DNA from: Larkinella sp. C7
Lineage (GTDB): Bacteria; Bacteroidota; Bacteroidia; Cytophagales; Spirosomataceae
DNA: 64,000 nt
NCBI RefSeq assembly: GCF_006149005.1
Contig: NZ_VBSL01000008.1
Coordinates: 248,001-312,000 of the forward strand
Direction: 5' to 3'
The notes under the pieces are model-generated. The model ran no database searches, had not been told where the DNA came from, and saw nothing but the letters and a program-made list of their open reading frames with translations. The position numbers were made by a program, and so were the translations under genes. Below are positions 54,479 through 61,858 of this stretch, in pieces. Positions within the stretch are counted from its first letter, which is position 1, and each line of letters opens with the position of its first letter.

Positions 54479-55711
54479 TTGGGTTATAACCGAAAGCATT
54501 GTATCGCATTTCAGCTCCGTCTCGCGCCATTCTTTTGCCGGCGAAGAGTCTTCCGTTAGCCCGGCACCGGCGTAGAGCGTTCCCTCCTGCCCTTCCAGCT
54601 TCATGCAGCGCAGATTGACAAACAGGTCGGTTTCTGGGCCGTCCTGGCGGACGATGTTGACCGGGCCGAGAAAACCGCTGTAGAATTCGCGCTGGTGGGC
54701 TTCGTGTTGCAGAATGAAAGCCTGAGCTGTTTCGCGGGGCATACCGCAAACGGCCGACGTCGGGTGCAATAACCGCAGCATTACGGTGCCAAGTTGGGGG
54801 AAATTAACCGCCTGCGTATCGACTGAATAATCCGACCGGAGGTGCATCAGGTTGCCGGCAACAACGGTTCGGGGACCCTCTTCGAGGTATTCCCGAACGC
54901 GGATTTTCTTGAAACAACCGATGATGTAGCGACTGACCAGCGCCTGTTCTTCAATTTCTTTTTGCGTCCAGGGCGCATCCGCCGTCCGCTTCTGCCGACC
55001 TTCAGAATCAAAAGCCGACTGGGTTCCGGCCAGGGCAACGGTGCGAAAAATACCGTCGGCATCGACGCTCACCAGTCGTTCGGGCGTGGCCCCAATCCAG
55101 ACCTGGTTGCGATCCGGCAAATAGACGGCAGAAACAAAGGCATTCGGATAGGCCTGACAAAGGCGATTAAACAGCGTCGGAATGTCGGGCTGCTCTTCAA
55201 ACCGGATGGTTTTGGTGCGCGACAACACCACCTTCCGGAACGTTCCGCGCTCCATCTGGCGGATGGCCCGGCTTACGGTTTCTTCAAAATCAAGCTGCTG
55301 ATTTTGAGCCGATTTTACCACCTTGACGGATGGGACGATCTCTTTTTTCGCGGTTTTTGAATCGATCCGAAAGAGCGATTCAAAGGCCGGGTGATCCGTT
55401 GGCAGTTTGTTCTGGGCGGCCAGCATGGCACCATTTTCGTCGAAACGCCAGTAGAAATCGGCTTTTAGAAAGAAGGTACTCTCGGCGTCCGGATTGACAA
55501 ACGGGCTGACGGCAAAGCCCATCGGCAGTTCTTCAAAATCCATGACGACAGTGGCCACCGTGCCGGAAGCGTCAATAATTAATTCGCGGTCGGTTCGATT
55601 GGGAAGGCGCCAGAGGGCTGCGGGATAACCCGCCTGAACAGCACCCTGCCAAATGGAATGGCTGGTTTGCTGCGTTTGTACGGTTGATGACAAGTGTGTT
55701 GAAAATTGCAT
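54476..55711 (-). CDS. menF: isochorismate synthase
   Basis: 411 codons. Chorismate-binding fold with KVVLSRTKTIRF, IGATPERLVSVD, VALAGTQSAF, LHPTSAVCGMPRE and REFYSGFLGPVNIV, plus YAGAGLTEDSSPAKEW at the end, the metal/chorismate pocket. It turns chorismate into isochorismate, the first committed step of menaquinone synthesis, or of a catechol siderophore. No other men gene adjoins it, though a MenI-like thioesterase is 2.7 kb away. A -7 box lies at 55731-55738. Confidence 0.92.
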   Translation of the reverse strand: MQFSTHLSSTVQTQQTSHSIWQGAVQAGYPAALWRLPNRTDRELIIDASGTVATVVMDFEELPMGFAVSPFVNPDAESTFFLKADFYWRFDENGAMLAAQNKLPTDHPAFESLFRIDSKTAKKEIVPSVKVVKSAQNQQLDFEETVSRAIRQMERGTFRKVVLSRTKTIRFEEQPDIPTLFNRLCQAYPNAFVSAVYLPDRNQVWIGATPERLVSVDADGIFRTVALAGTQSAFDSEGRQKRTADAPWTQKEIEEQALVSRYIIGCFKKIRVREYLEEGPRTVVAGNLMHLRSDYSVDTQAVNFPQLGTVMLRLLHPTSAVCGMPRETAQAFILQHEAHQREFYSGFLGPVNIVRQDGPETDLFVNLRCMKLEGQEGTLYAGAGLTEDSSPAKEWRETELKCDTMLSVITQ

Positions 55712-55730
55712 TATCGAAATCGGGTCGATG

Positions 55731-55738
55731 CAAATTTA
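55731..55738 (-). promoter_or_regulatory. -7 box of menF
   Basis: Minus-strand TAAATTTG (55738-55731) matches TAnnTTTG exactly, 19 bp before the start codon. No clear TTTG is present at the usual distance upstream. Confidence 0.4.
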
Positions 55739-55944
55739 GCTGTATCCGAATAACAGTTTGTTCTTCTTTTTTGTGCGGAAAAAGCGACGAAGTCCGCAAA
55801 AAATCTGCCTGAGAAGCCGTAATCTTCCCCATTTCAGGTCAGAAAAACAACAATTCGTGCGGAAAACTTTCCGGTTTGTCCCCTGCGCTGTTTTTATTGG
55901 ATTTTATTGATTCGTACTTCCACTCCTTTTAATTTGGCAGAACG

Positions 55945-56712
55945 ATGGACATTCTAATCATTGAGGACGAACCACTGGCGGTTCAGAAACTGGTCAAGCT
56001 CCTGAACCTGGCCGATGCCACCAGCCGGGTGGTTGGCATTACGGACGGTATTGAGTCGACCGTTGCCTGGCTGAATGCCCATCCTCGCCCCGATCTGATT
56101 CTGATGGACATCGAGCTGTCTGACGGACAGAGTTTTGAGATTTTCAATCTGGTCTCGATCGATTGTCCGGTAGTTTTCACTACCTCCTACGATGAGTTTG
56201 CGGTTAAGTCCTTTCAGGTAAACCGCTTCGATTACCTGCTAAAACCCATCAAAAAAGACGAACTGGCGCAGGTCCTCAACCACTACAAACAGCCCGAATC
56301 GGCCACCGTGCGTTCGACCGACATTGGCGAGTTGGTCGACGACCTGCGGAAACAGACGCGCCAGCCGGAATTCAGGAGCCAGTTTCTGGCCAAATACCAG
56401 CAACAACTTGTCTCGATCGATGCCACCGACGTTCGTTTTTTTTACACCCGGGAAGGGACGACCTACCTTTTCGGCCGCAACAACAACCGCTATGTGGTTG
56501 ATTATACCCTCGACACGCTGGAAAAGATCCTGGAACCTCACCATTTTTTCAGAATCAACGAGCAGTTTATCGTCGAGCGAAGAGCAGTTTCGCAAATTCA
56601 TTCCTACCTTAACGGTCAACTTACAATAGACCTGGATTCCGGCGGCATCGCCCAGGACATCATCGTCAGTCATGACCGCATCCGGGCTTTCAGGGAATGG
56701 ATTGAACGATAA
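55945..56712 (+). CDS. LytTR-family response regulator (pair 1)
   Basis: 255 codons. Receiver with acidic pocket IIEDEP, phospho-acceptor Asp55 (LILMDIELSDG) and Lys in YLLKPIKK. The C-terminal LytTR DNA-binding domain (about 150-250) has DVRFFYTREGTTYLFG, RFFRINEQFIVERRAVSQIHSY-like HHFFRINEQFIVERRAVSQI and VSHDRIRAFREWI. It binds direct repeats upstream of target genes. The kinase gene starts one base after its stop. Confidence 0.94.
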   Translation: MDILIIEDEPLAVQKLVKLLNLADATSRVVGITDGIESTVAWLNAHPRPDLILMDIELSDGQSFEIFNLVSIDCPVVFTTSYDEFAVKSFQVNRFDYLLKPIKKDELAQVLNHYKQPESATVRSTDIGELVDDLRKQTRQPEFRSQFLAKYQQQLVSIDATDVRFFYTREGTTYLFGRNNNRYVVDYTLDTLEKILEPHHFFRINEQFIVERRAVSQIHSYLNGQLTIDLDSGGIAQDIIVSHDRIRAFREWIER

Positions 56713-56713
56713 G

Positions 56714-57757
56714 ATGCAGAAACTGAATGACAAGTGGATGCGCATTCTGGGCATCCCGTTGCTGTCTTTTACGGGTCAGTGGGCCATGTACGGTTACACG
56801 AATGTCCCCTACCCGGACGACTGGCGCATTCCGTTTTTCTTCATTTTAGGCAGTGTGCTCGTCTGGGAAACCAACCGCCGGGGCATTATCCTTTCCCGCC
56901 GAAAATACCCCGACCTGACCCAGACCCGGCAGCGGGTTTTGTACCAACTGATCTGGTTTGCCTTTTTTGCCAGCCTGATCCGCATCACCCAGACGTTCTT
57001 TTACGAACGCATCGGCCTCTGGCCTACCGAAGATTACCTGCAATTCAGGCCGTATTTTTTTAATACCCTCGTTTCCTTCGCCGGAACGGTGCAAATAGCC
57101 GCCTATTACGAAGGCGTTTACCTGTATCAGCGCTGGAAAGTTGCCTATACCGAAGCGCAGGAGTTGAAAAAAGTGAACCTGCAAAGCCAGCTCGATTCGC
57201 TCAAAACCCAGATCAATCCGCATTTTCTGTTCAACAACCTGAATTCGCTGTCGTCGCTGATCACCAGCGATGCCCAGCAGGCCGAGCTTTTTGTGGATGA
57301 ACTATCGTCGGTGTACCGGTATTTGCTTCAGCAGAACAACCGGGATTTGTGTCCGCTCAACGACGAAATTCAATTCATCAAAGCCTATTTTCACTTGCTG
57401 AAAACCCGGTATGGCGACGGTATTTTCATGGAACTGGACCTGGATCCCGGCTACCTGACGTACCTCATTCCACCCCTGACACTCCAGATTCTGCTCGAAA
57501 ATGCCATTAAACACAACATCATTGCCGTCAGCCGCCCCCTGACAATCAAGCTTTACACGCTGGAAGGCCACCTGTATGTGGAAAACAATCTGCAAAAGAA
57601 GAAAATGGCCGTTCCGTCCAACCAGATCGGGTTGCAGAACATCATGATCAAGTATAAACTCCTCGCCCATTCGCCGGTGACGATCTATACTGACGAGCAT
57701 AAATTTCTGGTGGGCGTGCCGCTGCTGACGCCTACGACAGAGGGGGTGGCGGGGTAA
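56714..57757 (+). CDS. LytS-type sensor histidine kinase (pair 1)
   Basis: 347 codons from the ATG at 56714, one base after the regulator stop; a Met 14 codons earlier would overlap that gene. About four membrane segments in the first 145 residues, then a helical linker. The His_kinase box QINPHFLFNNLNSLSSLI has the phospho-His near residue 169; the ATP-binding part has LLENAIKHNII. Translationally coupled to the regulator in the order regulator-kinase. Confidence 0.93.
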   Translation: MQKLNDKWMRILGIPLLSFTGQWAMYGYTNVPYPDDWRIPFFFILGSVLVWETNRRGIILSRRKYPDLTQTRQRVLYQLIWFAFFASLIRITQTFFYERIGLWPTEDYLQFRPYFFNTLVSFAGTVQIAAYYEGVYLYQRWKVAYTEAQELKKVNLQSQLDSLKTQINPHFLFNNLNSLSSLITSDAQQAELFVDELSSVYRYLLQQNNRDLCPLNDEIQFIKAYFHLLKTRYGDGIFMELDLDPGYLTYLIPPLTLQILLENAIKHNIIAVSRPLTIKLYTLEGHLYVENNLQKKKMAVPSNQIGLQNIMIKYKLLAHSPVTIYTDEHKFLVGVPLLTPTTEGVAG

Positions 57758-57813
57758 CTTCCAAAAAATAAAATCATCTGCCAGGTCATTACCGCGTGAT
57801 GAAAATGGATGAT

Positions 57814-58269
57814 TTACGTGTATTTCAGCCAATGTTCACACACCTCGACAAGCTGCGCCGTAATGCCGTGTACGGAAATCTCCTTGTTGATAAAACCGTC
57901 GGCACCGGCCGCAAAGCAGTGCTCCACGTCTTTTGGTGAAGTCGAATGCGTAAAAATTACCACCGGGATGTGCTTCCAGTCCGGATGCGCTTTCAATCGG
58001 GTTAGCAACTGAAAACCGGTGATGTAAGGCATCTTCAAATCCAGCAAGATCAGATCCGGCTTTGGAGCGAATGCGTTTAAACGCTCTTGCAGGAAAAAAC
58101 CGTCCGAATAGAGCTGAAAGGTGTAATCAGGCAGGTAGCGCGCATTGATCCATTCGTACAGAATCAGATTCTCGTCGTTATCTTCAATAAAACAAAGCGT
58201 AGGATTTTCGCCCACCGGCACCGGACGGGGAATCATAACCGACCGCTTATCTGATCCAGAATTTTCCAT
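57814..58269 (-). CDS. stand-alone response-regulator receiver (Rcp/CheY-like)
   Basis: 151 codons. Receiver only, with a 20-residue N-terminal extension: acidic pocket CFIEDND, phospho-acceptor Asp77 (LILLDLKMPYITG), Thr in VIFTHST and Lys in FINKEIS. Without an output domain it must act by protein contact or phosphotransfer. Such proteins often pair with phytochrome-type kinases, but no such gene is nearby. It ends in a convergent arrangement with LytS pair 1. Confidence 0.9.
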   Translation of the reverse strand: MENSGSDKRSVMIPRPVPVGENPTLCFIEDNDENLILYEWINARYLPDYTFQLYSDGFFLQERLNAFAPKPDLILLDLKMPYITGFQLLTRLKAHPDWKHIPVVIFTHSTSPKDVEHCFAAGADGFINKEISVHGITAQLVEVCEHWLKYT

Positions 58270-58385
58270 AACGTTTCCGTGAGTTTATTTAAATGGATGC
58301 TTTCAACGACTCACTGGCAAACAATTATTATGCAAAACTTTTCAGAATAAATACTTAGTTATTTTCCGGTATTTCGCCGTATTAC

Positions 58386-58805
58386 TTACTTATTTTCCAG
58401 TACTGCCACGGTCAGCCGACTGATGCAGACGAGTTTACCCGCTTCGTCCGTAATACGAATGTCCCAGATGTGCGTCGTCCGGCCGACGTGGATCGGCGTC
58501 ACCTTGCCGTAGACCCACCCTTCTTTTACGGAACGAATGTGGTTGGCGTTGATTTCCAGGCCCACAGCCCGCTGGCGGGTCGGATCGTCGAGATGCGTCA
58601 CCGAGGCCACACTGCCCAGGGTTTCGGCCAGCACCACCGATGCGCCCCCGTGCAAAATCCCGAACGGCTGGTGGGTCCGGTGGTCGACAGGCATCCGGGC
58701 GGTTATAAACCCGTCGCCGAGTTCGGTTAACTCGATTCCCAGGTGATGAACAATGGAGTTTTTATGAAATTGCTGCAGGGATTCTAAAGTCCAGTCCGGC
58801 TTCAT
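58386..58805 (-). CDS. hotdog-fold thioesterase, PaaI/MenI-like
   Basis: 139 codons. Hotdog pattern with the central helix HGGASVVLAETLGSVAS carrying catalytic Glu61, followed by GLEINANHIRSVKEGWVYG. The length and LHGGASV motif fit the YdiI/MenI group that hydrolyses 1,4-dihydroxy-2-naphthoyl-CoA in menaquinone synthesis; PaaI-type phenylacetyl-CoA thioesterase is the alternative. menF nearby slightly favours the first. Confidence 0.85.
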   Translation of the reverse strand: MKPDWTLESLQQFHKNSIVHHLGIELTELGDGFITARMPVDHRTHQPFGILHGGASVVLAETLGSVASVTHLDDPTRQRAVGLEINANHIRSVKEGWVYGKVTPIHVGRTTHIWDIRITDEAGKLVCISRLTVAVLENK

Positions 58806-58823
58806 TGTGTGAAGAATTTTTCG

Positions 58824-58831
58824 TAATTTTG
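58824..58831 (+). promoter_or_regulatory. -7-like box before the phosphatase gene
   Basis: TAATTTTG matches TAnnTTTG. No standard TTTG is found 19-20 bp upstream. A transcript from here would run through repeat E7 before reaching the TTG start at 58996. Confidence 0.35.
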
Positions 58832-58880
58832 CAGGCGTTTTGCCAGACAGAGCGAAGCTGTCACGGTGTGAAATAGCAAA

Positions 58881-58967
58881 TTTAAAATGTAAAATGAGAA
58901 TTAATAAAGTATTCTAGCGGCTGGTTTTTCATTTCGCAGACCGTTTAACTTTTCCATTTTACATTTA
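58881..58967. repeat. heptad inverted repeat E7 (weak copy)
   Basis: The left arm has two 7-bp units TAAAATG (58883-58896) and then degenerates; the right arm near 58945-58967 has the complementary words (CCATTTT, ACATTTA). The unit type matches E4. The loop keeps only GGCTG of the core. It lies in the divergent gap between the thioesterase and histidine-phosphatase genes and is the most decayed member. Confidence 0.6.
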
Positions 58968-58995
58968 TCGGAATACCTATTACAACCACAGAGGA

Positions 58996-59634
58996 TTGGA
59001 ACAAAAAACGATATATCTCATTCGCCACGGCGAAACGGATTACAACCGACAGGGCATTGTTCAGGGCAGTGGCGTAGATTCAGATCTGAATGCGATGGGA
59101 CAGGCTCAGGCCCTGGCTTTTCATCAGGCGTATCAGCACATCCCGTTTGCCAAAGTATACACCTCCAAACTTCGGCGCACGATGCAGTCGGTGCGGTTTT
59201 TCATCGACGCCGGCATTCCCCACGAAAGCTACGAGGGCCTCAACGAAATTAGCTGGGGAGCCCGCGAAGGCAAAACGCCCAACAGCTTCGACAACGAATA
59301 TTACCGTACGCTGATTGAAAACTGGGCGGCTGGCCATACCGACTATCCGACCGAAGACGGCGAAAGCCCGGAACAGGTTGCCCGGCGTCAGAAACCCGTG
59401 ATCGACCTCATCCTTTCGCGCCCCGACGAAAATCCGGTGCTGGTGTGCATGCACGGCCGGGCCATCCGCATTTTGCTGTCGTGGCTGATGAATGAATCCC
59501 TGGCGACCATGGATTTGTACGAACACAGCAATTTGTGCCTCTATAAACTGATCTACGATTACGACACCCGCGAATTTACGATTGAAGTTTCCAACGACAG
59601 CACCCACCTGCTGGCACTGGTCATGCATCAATAA
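58996..59634 (+). CDS. histidine phosphatase / phosphoglycerate mutase family protein
   Basis: 212 codons. The start is TTG, directly after GAGGA, which serves as a rare clear ribosome-binding site here; no ATG is available before the catalytic motif. The motif IRHGETDYNRQG (catalytic His11) and the second block LVCMHGRAIRIL are intact. Substrate may be a phosphosugar, a cofactor precursor or phosphoglycerate; sequence does not decide. Single gene behind repeat E7. Confidence 0.9.
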   Translation: MEQKTIYLIRHGETDYNRQGIVQGSGVDSDLNAMGQAQALAFHQAYQHIPFAKVYTSKLRRTMQSVRFFIDAGIPHESYEGLNEISWGAREGKTPNSFDNEYYRTLIENWAAGHTDYPTEDGESPEQVARRQKPVIDLILSRPDENPVLVCMHGRAIRILLSWLMNESLATMDLYEHSNLCLYKLIYDYDTREFTIEVSNDSTHLLALVMHQ

Positions 59635-59800
59635 GGTGTTCATTTTTTGTCATCGGAAAAACGCCAGCGGTTACATAACTAAAAACCGGCAACTGACAAT
59701 TCTATATTACCACTCCTGTAATAATAGCCCCACTTCATCCACAAACTTGTATATTCGTTATGGGTACAATGTTTTTGGAGTTGATTTCTGAAGTGAGCGC

Positions 59801-60868
59801 ATGTCTAAAAATAGAATATATTGGTTTTGTCAGATAGTCGGGTGGACGATGCTCATCATGGCAGAGTTCGCTATTTTTACCTTTGGAGAAGGATACAAGG
59901 CTGATTTTTTTTACGAAGCGATTGCCACCATCATTCTGTGTATTCTGCTAACCCACCTGTACCGCCTGATGATCAAACGATGGCGGTGGGTTCAGTTGCC
60001 TTTCTTTCAGCTCGTGCCACGGGTCATTTTATCGGTTTTTGTTCTGGCCGTCATCATGACCATCATCAACCTTCCCATTGATAAACAGGTGCTTCCGGAA
60101 TACCTGTCCGACGAACCGTCCATCGTTTTGGGCTATTTGTTAAACTGGGGGAAATGCATGTTGGCGTGGGTACTGAGTTATACGGCTTATCATTATGTGG
60201 AACGCTCGCGCGATGCCGAAATTGAAAAAATCCTGCTGAAAACCTCCATTCGCGAGTCCGAAGCCAAGGTTCTGCGGTCGCAGCTCAACCCGCATTTTGT
60301 CTTCAATGCCCTCAACAGCATCCGCGCCCTGGTGCTCGAAAATCCGACCAAAGCGCAGCAAAGCATCACCCAACTCTCCAATATTCTCCGCAACTCGCTG
60401 CTGGCCGACCGCCGGAAAACCGTTGAACTAAGGGAAGAAATCAAAACCGTCGAAGATTATCTGGCCCTCGAAAAAGTTCGCTACGAAGACCGTTTGAGTT
60501 GCCGCCTGGAAATCGATCCGAAAACCCAGTACTTGCAGGTGCCGCCCATGATGTTTCAAACGCTGGTTGAAAATGCCATTAAACACGGCGTTCAGAAAGC
60601 CATTTCCGGCGGTTTTGTCGAACTGACCACCTGGCTGGAAGACCGTCTGCTGTACATACGCATCCGCAATACCGGCGTGCTGGGCAACACGGAAGCCTCG
60701 TCCGGCTTCGGACTCAAAAATACCGCCCAACGGCTTGAGTTGCTCTATGGCCCCGAAGCCACCTTTCGCATTCAGCAGGAGTCCGCCGACGTCGTCTGTG
60801 CCGATGTGGTCATCCCGCTGCAATCCGCCGGTGTATTCAAACGAACGGAAGAATTGAAAAAAGTTTAA
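59801..60868 (+). CDS. LytS-type sensor histidine kinase (pair 2)
   Basis: 355 codons. Four membrane segments in the first 130 residues; the His box SQLNPHFVFNALNSIRALV, N box LVENAIKHGVQKA and G box GFGLKNTAQRLELLYG follow. The order is kinase then regulator, opposite to pair 1. Repeat E8 fills the 143-bp gap to its regulator and begins at this gene's stop codon. Confidence 0.94.
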   Translation: MSKNRIYWFCQIVGWTMLIMAEFAIFTFGEGYKADFFYEAIATIILCILLTHLYRLMIKRWRWVQLPFFQLVPRVILSVFVLAVIMTIINLPIDKQVLPEYLSDEPSIVLGYLLNWGKCMLAWVLSYTAYHYVERSRDAEIEKILLKTSIRESEAKVLRSQLNPHFVFNALNSIRALVLENPTKAQQSITQLSNILRNSLLADRRKTVELREEIKTVEDYLALEKVRYEDRLSCRLEIDPKTQYLQVPPMMFQTLVENAIKHGVQKAISGGFVELTTWLEDRLLYIRIRNTGVLGNTEASSGFGLKNTAQRLELLYGPEATFRIQQESADVVCADVVIPLQSAGVFKRTEELKKV

Positions 60869-61006
60869 GGGTTACGGTTTTCAGTTTACGCCGGGCCGTC
60901 GCTACGGTGGTTGACGCATTTGATACACAAACCCGCATCCGTAGCGACGCCCGGCGTAAACCGAATACAGAAAACCGTACACCATAAACGATAAACTATA
61001 AACTTA
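60866..61006. repeat. heptad inverted repeat E8
   Basis: From the kinase stop (TAA at 60866) the units are TAAGGGT, TACGGTT, TTCAGTT and TACGCCG. The right array is seven units of type AAACNNT/A that run to five bases before the regulator start at 61012. A long stem forms between 60873-60907 and 60939-60979, including GCCGGGCCGTCGCTACGG, a word shared with E3. The loop has GGTTGACGC (60909-60917), one mismatch from the core. Confidence 0.85.
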
Positions 61007-61011
61007 ATTGA

Positions 61012-61743
61012 ATGAAGACCCTTATCGTTGACGACGAGCGGCTGGCCCGCAATGAACTCCGCCGATTGTTGGATAATTTCCCTAAAATTGAAGTGATTGG
61101 CGAAGCTGCCAACGCCGACGAAGCCCTCAAACTGATCGATGACCTTCAGCCGGAATTGCTGTTTCTGGATATTCAGATGCCGGGGAAAAACGGTTTTGAG
61201 TTATTATCAGCCATTGACGGCAAATCGCCGGAAGTCATTTTCACGACGGCCTACGACGAATACGCCATCACGGCTTTTGAATACAATGCCCTGGATTACC
61301 TGCTCAAACCGATTGAATTAAACCGGTTGTCGGAAGCCATCAACCGCATCGAGGAGAACAGCCATGCCCCCGAAATGGAAGCCCCGCGCCGGGACACGAA
61401 CAAGGTGCTGGGCGAAAACGACCAGGTGTTTGTCAAGGACGGCGAAAAATGCTGGTTTGTCAAACTCGGGAAAGTCCGGTTGTTCGAGTCGATGGGCAAT
61501 TACGTCCGGCTGCATTTCGATGACCAGAAACCGCTGGTGCTGAAGTCATTGAACAGCCTGGAAGACCGCCTGGACCCCAACACGTTTTTCCGGGCCAACC
61601 GCAAGCACATCATCAATCTGCCGTGGATCGACAAGATCGAGCCGTGGTTCAGCGGTGGCCTGCTGGTAACCCTGAAAGGGGGCGACAAGATCGAAATCAG
61701 CCGCCGTCAGGCCATCCGGTTCAAGGAATTGATGAGCCTTTAA
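61012..61743 (+). CDS. LytTR-family response regulator (pair 2)
   Basis: 243 codons. Receiver with VDDERLAR, phospho-acceptor Asp53 (LLFLDIQMPG) and YLLKPIEL. LytTR domain from about 140: DGEKCWFVKLGKVRLFES, RFFRANRKHIINL-like TFFRANRKHIINLPWI and EISRRQAIRFKELM. Expected to act with the kinase before it. It has repeats on both sides: E8 upstream and E9 starting at its stop. Confidence 0.94.
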   Translation: MKTLIVDDERLARNELRRLLDNFPKIEVIGEAANADEALKLIDDLQPELLFLDIQMPGKNGFELLSAIDGKSPEVIFTTAYDEYAITAFEYNALDYLLKPIELNRLSEAINRIEENSHAPEMEAPRRDTNKVLGENDQVFVKDGEKCWFVKLGKVRLFESMGNYVRLHFDDQKPLVLKSLNSLEDRLDPNTFFRANRKHIINLPWIDKIEPWFSGGLLVTLKGGDKIEISRRQAIRFKELMSL

Positions 61744-61858
61744 TGGGTTAAGAGTTAAAAATTAAGAGTTAAGAGTTAAGAGTTAAAAGGAGCCGCCGTT
61801 GATCGGCTGACGCAGTCACTTGGCAGCGCAACTCTTAACTCTTAACTCTTAACTCTTA
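61741..61858. repeat. heptad inverted repeat E9
   Basis: The most regular copy. From the regulator stop (TAA at 61741) the units are TAATGGG then TTAAGAG, TTAAAAA, TTAAGAG three times and TTAAAAG. From the opposite stop (TAA at 61858-61856) the minus strand reads TAAGAGT four times. The stem is at least 25 bp perfect (61760-61784 with 61837-61861). The loop has GGCTGACGC at 61805-61813. It joins two convergent genes. Confidence 0.88.
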
